From: an uncultured Prevotella sp.
Lineage (GTDB): Bacteria > Bacteroidota > Bacteroidia > Bacteroidales > Bacteroidaceae
Direction of reading: 5' to 3'
DNA: 18,897 nucleotides
Assembly: GCA_905234355.1 (NCBI GenBank)
Contig: CAJOHP010000068.1
Coordinates: forward strand, 1 to 18,897
This document shows, one piece after another, positions 1 through 6,072 of the stretch (within the stretch, counting starts at the first letter, position 1; every line of letters starts with the position of its first letter). The notes under the pieces were generated by a model, which saw nothing but the letters and a program-made list of their open reading frames with translations, was not told the DNA's origin and did not search any database. A program made the position numbers and the translations under genes.

Positions 1-78
1 GCTAATGTAATCTATACCATCTTTTGACATAGTCTTGATAGCTACATCTTTAACGATAATCTCATTCTTCTTTGCCAT
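1..78 (-). CDS. KilA-N domain-like protein, N-terminal fragment
   Basis: Only the first 26 codons lie in the window; the gene runs off the left edge. It starts at an ATG on the minus strand (78-76) and begins MAKKNEIIVKDVAIKTMSKD, followed by GIDYIS. This lysine-rich start followed by a short beta-strand and a 'xDYIS' segment resembles the N-terminus of Bacteroidales KilA-N domain proteins, a DNA-binding family often found in phage and mobile regions and in chromosomal accessory islands. A good -7 promoter element lies 29 bp upstream. The assignment rests on memory of the family's N-terminus and on very little sequence, so the reading frame is solid but the family name is tentative. Confidence 0.55.
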   Translation of the reverse strand, partial: MAKKNEIIVKDVAIKTMSKDGIDYIS

Positions 79-106
79 AGGATAGTCTCTAATATAAATA
101 TGTGTG

Positions 107-114
107 CAAAGGTA
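107..114 (-). promoter_or_regulatory. Bacteroidota -7 promoter element for the KilA-N-like gene
   Basis: Read on the minus strand this is TACCTTTG, an exact match to the Bacteroidota -7 consensus TAnnTTTG. A TTTG (minus strand, 134-131) lies 16 bp further upstream and could serve as the -33 element. Transcription would start near 101, giving a leader of about 22 nt. Confidence 0.6.
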
Positions 115-177
115 GCATAAAATCATGAGACAAAAGAAAAATAGGCGAAAAATCCCTCAAAAGGTTTGCGATTTTAT

Positions 178-219
178 CCAAAGTTACCAAATAATGCTGA
201 AATACGGAAGCGATTTGGG
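178..219 (+). repeat. Direct repeat, copy 1 (upstream of TA-like pair)
   Basis: This 42-bp stretch aligns with 684-726 at 35 of 43 columns (7 mismatches and one 1-bp gap). The conserved core is ATAATGC followed by ATACG and AAGC. Both copies begin with CCAAA and end with TTTGGG, so the ends can pair. It lies 219 bp before the antitoxin-like start codon; the partner copy directly follows the truncated GNAT-like frame. Confidence 0.65.
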
Positions 220-401
220 AAGATTAACGTAGTTCGGCCTGCAAATAAAGGCAAACTATCGTCCTGTGCGGATGACTTCAGATGGCATATTTTTCTCGAG
301 TCCTTGCTGAATTTTGCCAATTTTCTGCAAAAAAATGCCTCGATTTTCTTTCTTTAGGGCTGAAATGATGCCAAATTCTTGCAACTTTGGAGAATTTTGA
401 C

Positions 402-409
402 TAATTTTG
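402..409 (+). promoter_or_regulatory. -7 promoter element for the antitoxin-like gene
   Basis: TAATTTTG matches TAnnTTTG exactly and lies 29 bp before the ATG at 439. The -33 partner is unclear; several TTTG or TTG words occur at 379-399. The strand and the distance to the start codon support it as the promoter of the small two-gene unit. Confidence 0.55.
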
Positions 410-438
410 CCAGCGAAAGACATCAAGGAGTATATAAC

Positions 439-606
439 ATGGCAACACCAGTAAAGATTATCCCAACATTGCACGGTGAAGCCGCAAGGGCATTCATAGA
501 GCGTGCAGAAGAGCGTGAGCGCAACCCACGCAATATCGTTATATTTAACGAGAAAGAAGAGCGTGCTTATATTGAAATGATGCAAAGGTCGGGAATGCCG
601 CTATGA
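439..606 (+). CDS. Small antitoxin-like protein (55 aa), partner of GNAT-type toxins
   Basis: A 55-residue acidic and basic protein beginning MATPVKIIPTLHGEAARAFI and continuing with a charged helix rich in Glu and Arg. Small proteins starting MATPVK(x)xPxLxG(x)AA are common in Bacteroidales just upstream of, and overlapping, a GNAT acetyltransferase gene, an arrangement read as toxin-antitoxin-like. The ATG at 439 is chosen over an in-frame ATG at 379 because the -7 promoter element (402-409) lies between them, an AAGGAG sequence precedes it at 424-429, and the family begins here. The stop TGA overlaps the next ATG (ATGA, 603-606), typical of translationally coupled toxin-antitoxin genes. 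The function is inferred from family resemblance and context; I have no direct sign of neutralising activity. Confidence 0.6.
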   Translation: MATPVKIIPTLHGEAARAFIERAEERERNPRNIVIFNEKEERAYIEMMQRSGMPL

Positions 607-683
607 CTGTAGAAGAACTTTTGAACGGTTTTACGTTCACAGAATTGACGGAAGAAGTGCTCGCTGAGTGCGACATTTTTTAA
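603..683 (+). pseudogene. Truncated GNAT-family N-acetyltransferase remnant (26 codons)
   Basis: The ATG overlaps the stop of the upstream antitoxin-like gene by four bases. The frame reads MTVEELLNGFTFTELTEEVL, then AECDIF, and stops at TAA (681-683). This matches the start of Bacteroidales GNAT proteins that sit behind such small genes, which begin (M)TVxELLxxFTFxE and continue with a Cys-Gly and Asp-Asp-Leu motif followed by the acetyl-CoA-binding core. Here the frame ends just where that motif should begin, and direct-repeat copy 2 starts one base after the stop. No GNAT core is visible downstream in any frame. I read it as a toxin-like gene cut down to its first exon-sized stub. Its family assignment relies on recall of N-termini; it could also be a genuine 26-residue peptide. 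Confidence 0.5.
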
Positions 684-726
684 CCAAAAGTTACATAATA
701 ATGCCGACATACGAAAGCATTTTGGG
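684..726 (+). repeat. Direct repeat, copy 2 (directly after the GNAT stub)
   Basis: This is the second copy of the repeat at 178-219. It could fold as a bulged stem in which CCAAAA pairs with TTTTGG at the ends and ATGC with GCAT inside. It is followed at 728-735 by TAATTTTG, a perfect -7 promoter word resembling the one before the antitoxin-like gene, as if a second promoter region had been left behind. No gene follows on this strand. Confidence 0.6.
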
Positions 727-800
727 CTAATTTTGGCCATCGGAATCACTATTAGTCTGATGCACCCATGATTCAATTTCTTTTTCGCTGCAAAACTATG

Positions 801-835
801 CAAAAAGGCCAAACGGACTATGGTCCATTTGGCCT
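801..835 (-). terminator. Rho-independent terminator of the uronic-acid operon
   Basis: The two 13-bp arms at 806-818 and 823-835 are complementary with one mismatch around a 4-base loop. On the minus strand the stem ends in a run of five T. It lies about 90 bp beyond the epimerase stop codon and closes the three-gene minus-strand unit. Confidence 0.8.
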
Positions 836-925
836 GTTAGTTGTTCAAATCTGTTTTAAGGTGGGTACAGAAGGGATTGTAGCCGTTGGAATCGGATAAG
901 AGGTTGCCATCAGCCGTGCTGTCCA

Positions 926-1990
926 TTATCCGTAGAACTCCTTGTACCACTCGGCAAACTTGCGGAGGCCTTGGCGCAGCGTGATTTTCGGCGTGAAGCC
1001 GTAGTCGCGCTCCAGGGCGGTGGCATCGGCGTAGGTAGTGGGAACATCGCCGGGCTGCATGGGCACCAGTTCCTTGTGTGCCTCGAAGTCGAAGTCCTGT
1101 GGCAGCACTCCGGCACGCACCAGTTCCTCTTGCAGGATCTGCACGAAGTCGAGAAGGTTCTCGGGCTGGCCGCCACCGATGTTGTAGACGGCGTAGGGTG
1201 GGACAGGGAGCCCGTCGTCACCCTTCTTGCGCTCCGGCGCGCCCTGCATCACACGCACGATGCCCTCCACGATGTCGTCGACGTAGGTGAAGTCGCGGCG
1301 GCAGTTGCCGTAGTTGAAGATCTTGATGGTCTCACCCTTCAGCAGTTTGTCGGTAAAGCCGAAGTAAGCCATGTCGGGCCGTCCGGCCGGACCGTAGACA
1401 GTGAAGAAACGGAGACCGGTTGTGGGGATGTCGTAGAGCTTGGAGTAGCAGTGGGCAAAGAGCTCGTTGCTTTTCTTGGTGGCGGCATAGAGCGAGACGG
1501 GGTTGTCCACACGGTCGTCGGTAGCGAACGGCACCTTCTTGTTGCCGCCATAGACGCTCGACGATGAGGCATAGACCAAGTGCTCCACGGGATGATGCCG
1601 GCAGGCCTCCAGGATGTTGTAGAATCCAAGCATGTTCGACTGGATATAGGCGTCAGGATTGGTGATGCTGTAGCGCACACCGGCCTGTGCAGCGAGGTTG
1701 ACCACCACCTGCGGCTTGTATTCCGCAAAGATACTGTCGATGGCTTGCTTATCTGCGATATCGCCTTTTACAAAAATCCACTTGACATCGGTCTTCGACC
1801 TTTGACCTTCGTCCAATACCCTTAAACGGTACTCCTTCAGGGCCACGTCGTAGTAGTCGTTCATGTTGTCTATGCCGATGATGGTGGCACCCTTCACGTC
1901 GTTGAACAGGCGCTTTACTAAGTTTGAGCCGATGAATCCTGCGGCTCCGGTCACGAAAATGACTTTGTTGTCTAAGTTAATCTTTTCCAT
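926..1990 (-). CDS. NAD-dependent sugar-nucleotide epimerase, UDP-glucuronate 4-epimerase type
   Basis: A 354-residue extended short-chain dehydrogenase/reductase. The NAD-binding Rossmann motif GAAGFIG is at residues 15-21, the adenine-ribose acidic residue falls in GIDNMNDYYD (39-48), and the catalytic Tyr168-x3-Lys172 pair is in YAATK, preceded by the serine run ASSSSVYG. The segments AQAGVRYSI (101-109) and RFFTVYGPAGRPDMA are characteristic of UDP-glucuronate 4-epimerases, which interconvert UDP-glucuronate and UDP-galacturonate in the cytoplasm, rather than of GalE. It is the last gene of a three-gene operon and overlaps the nucleotidyltransferase gene by 14 bp, so the two are probably translationally coupled. 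With the upstream kinase and nucleotidyltransferase it would complete a route from galacturonate to both UDP-uronates. A capsule or LPS role is the conventional alternative. Substrate is inferred from motifs and context. Confidence 0.85.
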   Translation of the reverse strand: MEKINLDNKVIFVTGAAGFIGSNLVKRLFNDVKGATIIGIDNMNDYYDVALKEYRLRVLDEGQRSKTDVKWIFVKGDIADKQAIDSIFAEYKPQVVVNLAAQAGVRYSITNPDAYIQSNMLGFYNILEACRHHPVEHLVYASSSSVYGGNKKVPFATDDRVDNPVSLYAATKKSNELFAHCYSKLYDIPTTGLRFFTVYGPAGRPDMAYFGFTDKLLKGETIKIFNYGNCRRDFTYVDDIVEGIVRVMQGAPERKKGDDGLPVPPYAVYNIGGGQPENLLDFVQILQEELVRAGVLPQDFDFEAHKELVPMQPGDVPTTYADATALERDYGFTPKITLRQGLRKFAEWYKEFYG

Positions 1991-2714
1991 ATTTCTCTAC
2001 TGCTTCATAATACGTGTCTAAGCTTCCGATGTCGAACCGTCCGGCGCTCATGGGCCAGGCGTGCATCGTGGTATGCTCCACCATGTAGTGTGCGAGGTTG
2101 CCGGGAGCATCCTTGCCGCACCCGTTCTCTACGGCGTGGCGCACCAGGTCGAGGTCTTCCTTCCTATATATATAGAAAGGTGGCACGGCCCAATGGCTCT
2201 TCGGCACCTGCGGCTTCTCTTCCATACCCAGCACCTTGTTCTGCTCGTCCAACACTACCACACCTGTGCGCTGTAGTTTCTCGATGGAGGGCTGCTCGTG
2301 GCACATGATGCACGAGGTGCCTTTCTCGTGGGCGAATTTGATAAATTCGCTAAACGAGAAGAAGAGCAGGTTGTCGGCAGCCACGACCAGCAGGTCGTCA
2401 TCGATGTTGAGCTTGTCCATTGCAAAGAGCAAGTCGCAGACTGCACCAAGGCGAGTCTCGTTGGTTTCTGTTCCGTCATCCACAATGGTAATAGGTTTGG
2501 AGTAGTGCAACGACTCTTTCCACTCTTCGAAGATAGGAGCAAACTTATGGTTGGTGATGATGATATGCTCGTCAATCTCAGGAATCCTGTCGATGTCATC
2601 AAGCATCCGTCCAAGAATGGTATTCTTGCCTATCTTCAGTAATGGCTTAGGGAAGTTCTTAGTCAGTTCTCCCAATCGGGTAGCATATCCTGCAGCAATT
2701 ACAATATTCTTCAT
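1977..2714 (-). CDS. Sugar-1-phosphate nucleotidyltransferase (candidate UDP-galacturonate pyrophosphorylase)
   Basis: A 245-residue NTP_transferase (GT-A-like) protein. The nucleotide-binding signature at the N-terminus is AAGYATRLGELTKNFPKPLL (residues 7-26), with the usual Arg and Pro-Lys-Pro-Leu-Leu residues. The metal-binding segment is VVAADNLL near the middle; the family usually has a GDN sequence here. Such enzymes join a sugar 1-phosphate and an NTP into an NDP-sugar and release pyrophosphate. No C-terminal hexapeptide acyltransferase domain is present, so it is a single-domain enzyme. It starts 25 bp after the kinase stop codon and overlaps the epimerase gene by 14 bp. From its position between a galacturonokinase-like kinase and a UDP-uronate epimerase I infer that it activates galacturonate 1-phosphate with UTP. 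The sequence alone does not fix the sugar or the nucleotide. Confidence 0.8.
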   Translation of the reverse strand: MKNIVIAAGYATRLGELTKNFPKPLLKIGKNTILGRMLDDIDRIPEIDEHIIITNHKFAPIFEEWKESLHYSKPITIVDDGTETNETRLGAVCDLLFAMDKLNIDDDLLVVAADNLLFFSFSEFIKFAHEKGTSCIMCHEQPSIEKLQRTGVVVLDEQNKVLGMEEKPQVPKSHWAVPPFYIYRKEDLDLVRHAVENGCGKDAPGNLAHYMVEHTTMHAWPMSAGRFDIGSLDTYYEAVEKYGKD

Positions 2715-2729
2715 AACGCGGTAGCAAAT

Positions 2730-2750
2730 TCTTCATTCTTCACTCTTCAT
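2730..2750. repeat. Heptanucleotide tandem repeat, three units
   Basis: Three 7-bp units (TCTTCAT, TCTTCAC, TCTTCAT on the plus strand) span the end of the kinase gene and the short gap before the nucleotidyltransferase. The last codons of the kinase lie within it. A related purine-rich heptamer array occurs at 15041-15075. Confidence 0.6.
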
Positions 2751-3930
2751 TTTCTACAAATCTTGCACCGTCATCCGGATGAACCCAGAACACCTGGAAG
2801 GTCTTTTCGTATTCAGGGAACTGCTCCAGATAGCGCTCTGTGAGCACCTTCTCTATCTCTTCCTTGTGGGCAGGGTCAACGAGGGCGATGCATGCTCCCT
2901 TGAACCCGGCACCGGAGAAGCGTCCGCCATAGACGCCGGGCAACTGGCGCATGATGTCGTAGATGGCAATGAGCTCAGGCGATCCACACTCGTAGTTGTG
3001 GATGCTCGACTCGCAGGAGTCAAACGACAGTTTGCCGAAGAGTTTCAGATTGCCCGTTTCCCACGCCGTCACACCCTGACGCACACGGCGGTACTCAGAG
3101 TAGAAGTGCTCTGCACGACGGGCGAAGCGCGGGGGCATGGCGATGCGTGTCTTCTCGAAGGTGGTCTTGGGAATGTCGCGCAGGAAAGTCTTGTCAAACG
3201 TCTTCAGCGGCTGGTCGGTATAGGCCAACATGTTCCATGCGGCCGTCTTGCACTCATACACACGCAGGTTGTAGTCGGAGTTGACGAGGCTTCGTGTCAG
3301 ACCGGAGAAGAAGATGCCAATCTCAAAGAGGCCCTCCAGCCCTCCCTGTTTAGGGAAGCTATTGCTACCACCAAACTTAATATGACGATATTCGTTAGTG
3401 TCACAATCCAAGAACAGTAGTTCGTCTTTCTTGCCGAGGGCGATGCAGGCCTGGTCGAGCAAGCCGTTGTTCAGTCCGATGTACTCGCGTTCTGCCTCCG
3501 ATGCTATTTTTACCACTTCAAATGGCTGCAGCGTGATGTCGTTGGCCTTTGCCATGGCCATCACGTAGGCAATGAGCACGGCAGCCGACGACGACAGCCC
3601 ACCCACGGGCAGTGACCCCTGGATGACTCCCTCGATGCCTCGCTGCAGCTCGAAACGCTTCCTCAGCGCATACTTGGCACCACGGGCATAGTCGCCCCAG
3701 TGGTGCTGGCGCACCTGCGACGGCTTGTCGATCTCAAACTCTACGTCGCCTTCAAACGTCAGCGATGACAGCCTGACCAGGTTGTCCTCCCTCACGTTGA
3801 ACCACAGGTCGACACCTTTGTCGATGGCAAAACCCGTCACCAGTCCGTGCTGATGATCCACATGCGCTCCCAACGGACAAACCCTGTAGGGAGCAAAGAT
3901 ATGATACTTGTAGTCCTCCATAATACGCAT
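2740..3930 (-). CDS. Galactokinase-family GHMP kinase, galacturonokinase-like
   Basis: A 396-residue GHMP kinase, close to the galactokinase length. The N-terminal sugar motif reads APYRVCPLGAHVDHQHG (residues 13-29), the ATP-binding loop is PVGGLSSSAA (108-117), the catalytic aspartate is expected at Asp159 in NGLLDQ, and the third motif is GGRFSGAGFKGA (335-346). In true galactokinases the first motif is closer to GRxNLIGEHTDY. Here it reads YRVCPLGAHVDH, and this wording, together with NYECG and PGVYGGRFSGAGF, closely resembles plant galacturonokinase (GalAK) as I recall it. That enzyme phosphorylates D-galacturonate at C1. The gene heads an operon with a nucleotidyltransferase and a UDP-uronate epimerase. 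The start is uncertain: the -7 element lies so close (3939-3946) that Met4 (ATG at 3921) may be the real first residue. Galactose cannot be excluded as substrate. Confidence 0.8.
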   Translation of the reverse strand: MRIMEDYKYHIFAPYRVCPLGAHVDHQHGLVTGFAIDKGVDLWFNVREDNLVRLSSLTFEGDVEFEIDKPSQVRQHHWGDYARGAKYALRKRFELQRGIEGVIQGSLPVGGLSSSAAVLIAYVMAMAKANDITLQPFEVVKIASEAEREYIGLNNGLLDQACIALGKKDELLFLDCDTNEYRHIKFGGSNSFPKQGGLEGLFEIGIFFSGLTRSLVNSDYNLRVYECKTAAWNMLAYTDQPLKTFDKTFLRDIPKTTFEKTRIAMPPRFARRAEHFYSEYRRVRQGVTAWETGNLKLFGKLSFDSCESSIHNYECGSPELIAIYDIMRQLPGVYGGRFSGAGFKGACIALVDPAHKEEIEKVLTERYLEQFPEYEKTFQVFWVHPDDGARFVENEE

Positions 3931-3938
3931 TTTGTGTG

Positions 3939-3946
3939 CAAAATTA
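3939..3946 (-). promoter_or_regulatory. -7 promoter element of the kinase-nucleotidyltransferase-epimerase operon
   Basis: On the minus strand this reads TAATTTTG, an exact TAnnTTTG. Transcription would begin around 3933-3934, only a few bases before the annotated ATG at 3930. The messenger is therefore almost leaderless, or translation starts at the next ATG (3921). It lies back to back with the promoter at 4001-4008. Confidence 0.6.
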
Positions 3947-4000
3947 AGAAAAAAATCGGTATTTCTTCGCGGATTGGCTTTTTATTTGCATTTTTATTGT

Positions 4001-4008
4001 TAATTTTG
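4001..4008 (+). promoter_or_regulatory. -7 promoter element of the helicase-associated-domain gene
   Basis: TAATTTTG matches the Bacteroidota -7 consensus and lies 27 bp before the ATG at 4036. Together with 3939-3946 it makes a 105-bp divergent promoter region. Confidence 0.6.
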
Positions 4009-4035
4009 CCCATGCAATCGTAACGTTATCATCGA

Positions 4036-4341
4036 ATGAAGCATCAGGAGTGTAATGGCAACTCCGACGAGTTGCACACTTGTTTTGAAGAAAAATGGCC
4101 GGAGGGGAAACTGTCACAGGAAGAGCGTTGGCAGCGGCAATATGACGCGGTGATGCACTTCATAGAGGCAAACCACCGTCGGCCCTCCAAGTATAAGCCG
4201 GAAGAGAAACTGCTGGTCCACTGGCTCCGTCGCACGACCAAACTGTATAACAGGGGCGAACTGCCGAGGGAGCGTATAGCGCGTTTCGAGAGACTCATGG
4301 CGATAGCCGCGAATTATCGGCACAAGAACCAGTACGAATGA
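4036..4341 (+). CDS. Stand-alone helicase-associated (HA) domain protein
   Basis: A 101-residue basic protein. Residues about 31-92 follow the pattern of the helicase-associated domain (PF03457-like): a tryptophan, then QYDAVMHFIEANHRRPSKY, then an acidic patch and VHWLRRTTKLYNRGELPRER, ending with a FERL segment. In other bacteria this small helical domain is found in tandem at the end of large helicases, where it is presumed to bind nucleic acid; in Bacteroidales short proteins carrying just one copy occur, and their role is unknown. No helicase motif is present here or nearby. The gene has its own promoter and is transcribed divergently from the uronic-acid operon. The stop overlaps an ATG (ATGA, 4338-4341) of a 32-codon frame of doubtful significance. 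Confidence 0.65.
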   Translation: MKHQECNGNSDELHTCFEEKWPEGKLSQEERWQRQYDAVMHFIEANHRRPSKYKPEEKLLVHWLRRTTKLYNRGELPRERIARFERLMAIAANYRHKNQYE

Positions 4342-4351
4342 AACTGATTCT

Positions 4352-4447
4352 GGGGGGGGTAGCCATGACCTGCACGGGCGGCCGTTGCGATGCGGCAGGA
4401 GTTCTGGCATCTACATCAAAGACGGTAAGAAGATAGTGGCAAAGTGA
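4352..4447 (+). pseudogene. Orphan C-terminal tail of a surface/leucine-rich-type protein
   Basis: In the frame ending at TGA 4445-4447 the bases encode SHDLHGRPLRCGRSS and then GIYIKDGKKIVAK. This is the closing signature of many Prevotella and Bacteroides secreted or surface proteins, usually written (V)YDLQGR followed by a GIYI(x)xGKK(V)(V)VK ending. No matching upstream protein is present: reading back, the frame reaches a run of eight G (4352-4359) and then the helicase-associated gene in another frame. A 9-G or 6-G tract would join it to an ATG at 4338. I read it as the relic of a lost gene. Confidence 0.5.
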
Positions 4448-4497
4448 AAATAATCAAAAAAATGTGACACGGCGCTTGGCGTTTCGGATATTTTCCG

Positions 4498-4505
4498 TAT
4501 CTTTG
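4498..4505 (+). promoter_or_regulatory. Promoter of aldA
   Basis: TATCTTTG matches TAnnTTTG, and a TTGG at 4476-4479 lies 18 bp upstream, a good position for the -33 element. The leader to the ATG at 4559 is about 49 nt, AT-rich and without a Shine-Dalgarno sequence, as usual in this phylum. Confidence 0.65.
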
Positions 4506-4558
4506 CCGATACAAACCTAACCCGACTTAATATACACCTAAAACAAAAAACTACGCTT

Positions 4559-6001
4559 ATGAAAGACTTAAAGATGTATGTCGACGGCCAGTTCTGCGAG
4601 AGCTCCAGCGGCCAGTGGATAGAAGTGCTCAACCCCTCGACCGAGGAGGTCATCTCCCGTCAGCCCGAGGGCACGATAGACGATGTCAACCGCGCCCTCG
4701 ACGCTGCCCGCCGTGCGCAGAAAGCCTGGGCCAAGACGCCCGCCATCGAGCGTGCGCAGTATCTGCTGAAGATTGCAGCCGGCATCAAGGCCCGCGAGCA
4801 GGAGTTCACCCAGATTATCATGCGCGAGCAGGGCAAGACCCGTGCCTGGGCCGCCATCGAGGTGGGCGCCACCATCAGCTATTTCGAGTATATGGCATCG
4901 TTTGCACGCCACATCGAGGGCGAGATTATTCCCAGCGACCGTCCCAACGAGACCATCCTGCTCACGAAGAAGCCCATAGGCGTCGTGGCAGGCATCCTGC
5001 CGTGGAACTTCCCCTTCTTCCTCATCGCCCGCAAGGCAGGCGCAGCACTCATTGCCGGCTGTACCATCGTCATCAAGCCCTCGCAGCTCACGCCGGAGAA
5101 CTGCACCGAGTTTGCACGCGTCGTCGACGAGAGCGGACTGCCCGCCGGCGTCATCAACATCGTGACGGGCCGCGGCAGCGTGATAGGCAACGAGATGGCC
5201 GGCTCGCCGAAGATAGACATCGTGAGCGTGACGGGCTCGGTGAGCGCCGGCGAGAGCATCATGGCCGCCGCTGCCAAGAACATCACCAAGGTGAGCCTCG
5301 AGCTGGGCGGCAAGGCACCGGCCATCGTCTGCAAGGATGCCGACCTGGAGCGCGCCGCACAGTGGATCGTGGACTCGCGCATAGGCAACAACGGCCAGAT
5401 ATGCAACAACGCCGAGCGCGTCTACGTGCAGCGTGAGGTGAAGGCGGCGTTTACCGACATCCTCGTGAAGAAGATGCAGGCTGTCCGCGTGGGCGACCCC
5501 TGCCAGGACGACAGCGTCGACATGGGGCCGCTCGTGGAGCAGCGCGCCCTGGAGAGTGTCACGGAGAAGGTGGAGCGCGCCATCAGCCAGGGCGCCAAGC
5601 TGCTTTGCGGCGGACACCGCGTGGGCGAGAAAGGCTACTTCTACGCCGCCACCGTGCTCGACGACTGCCGGCAGGACATGGACATCATACACGAGGAGAC
5701 CTTCGGACCGGTCATCCCACTCGTGGAGTTCCAGACCATCGACGAGGCCATCCTTATGGCCAACGACTGCGAGTATGGACTGGCCAGCAGCATCTTCACC
5801 AAGGACCTGAACATCGCCACCCGTGCCTGCCGCGAGCTGGAGTTTGGCGAGACCTACGTCAACCGCGAGCACTTCGAGGCCATACAGGGCTTCCATGCCG
5901 GCGTGAAGAAGAGCGGCATAGGCGGTGCCGACGGCAAGCACGGCGTAGAGGAGTATCTCGTCACCCACGTGACCTATCTCGACACCTACGACGACATGTA
6001 G
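4559..6001 (+). CDS. aldA: Aldehyde dehydrogenase, lactaldehyde/glycolaldehyde type (AldA)
   Basis: A 480-residue NAD-dependent aldehyde dehydrogenase of full length. Nearly every block resembles E. coli AldA: MYVDGQF at the start, GEIIPSDRPNETILL (121-135), the cofactor segment GILPWNFPFFLIARK (145-159) with Asn150, Lys173, the general base Glu248 in LELGGKAP, the catalytic Cys282 in GQICNNAERV, and the closing GFHAGVKKSGIGGADGKHG. AldA oxidises L-lactaldehyde to L-lactate in fucose and rhamnose breakdown and also acts on glycolaldehyde; it is cytoplasmic. The gene is monocistronic here, with its own promoter and a terminator at 6017-6046, and no fucose or rhamnose genes adjoin it. Its GC content is clearly higher than that of the downstream ATPase gene. 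Substrate among small aldehydes is inferred. Confidence 0.92.
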   Translation: MKDLKMYVDGQFCESSSGQWIEVLNPSTEEVISRQPEGTIDDVNRALDAARRAQKAWAKTPAIERAQYLLKIAAGIKAREQEFTQIIMREQGKTRAWAAIEVGATISYFEYMASFARHIEGEIIPSDRPNETILLTKKPIGVVAGILPWNFPFFLIARKAGAALIAGCTIVIKPSQLTPENCTEFARVVDESGLPAGVINIVTGRGSVIGNEMAGSPKIDIVSVTGSVSAGESIMAAAAKNITKVSLELGGKAPAIVCKDADLERAAQWIVDSRIGNNGQICNNAERVYVQREVKAAFTDILVKKMQAVRVGDPCQDDSVDMGPLVEQRALESVTEKVERAISQGAKLLCGGHRVGEKGYFYAATVLDDCRQDMDIIHEETFGPVIPLVEFQTIDEAILMANDCEYGLASSIFTKDLNIATRACRELEFGETYVNREHFEAIQGFHAGVKKSGIGGADGKHGVEEYLVTHVTYLDTYDDM

Positions 6002-6016
6002 ATAGTCCTTGGAAGT

Positions 6017-6046
6017 AGGGTGTTCATTTTGTAGAACCCTGTTTTT
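6017..6046 (+). terminator. Terminator of aldA
   Basis: AGGG(TG)TTC pairs with GAACCCT across an 8-base loop, leaving a two-base bulge, and the stem is followed by GTTTTT. It starts 16 bp after the aldA stop codon. Confidence 0.65.
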
Positions 6047-6072
6047 CGTGCTTACTGACCATGCCACCCACT

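Larger units (their letters stand above)
79..438. other. AT-rich intergenic stretch without a gene
   Basis: These 360 bases separate the divergent KilA-N-like gene and the small antitoxin-like gene. The short open frames here (such as one at 166-357) start and end without a ribosome-binding or family signal and look like chance. The stretch holds two promoter elements, one copy of a direct repeat (178-219), and several short AT-rich echoes such as GAATTTTG at 309 and 392. I see no RNA gene in it. Confidence 0.6.

Noticed and set aside
166..357. Possible 63-codon gene upstream of the antitoxin-like gene
   Set aside because: No promoter or ribosome-binding signal, no recognisable protein pattern, and it runs through the direct repeat.
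4568..6067. Open frame of 499 codons on the minus strand opposite aldA
   Set aside because: It is the antisense shadow of a GC-rich gene whose plus-strand product matches AldA over its full length; the minus product is Leu/Ala/His-rich with no family pattern.
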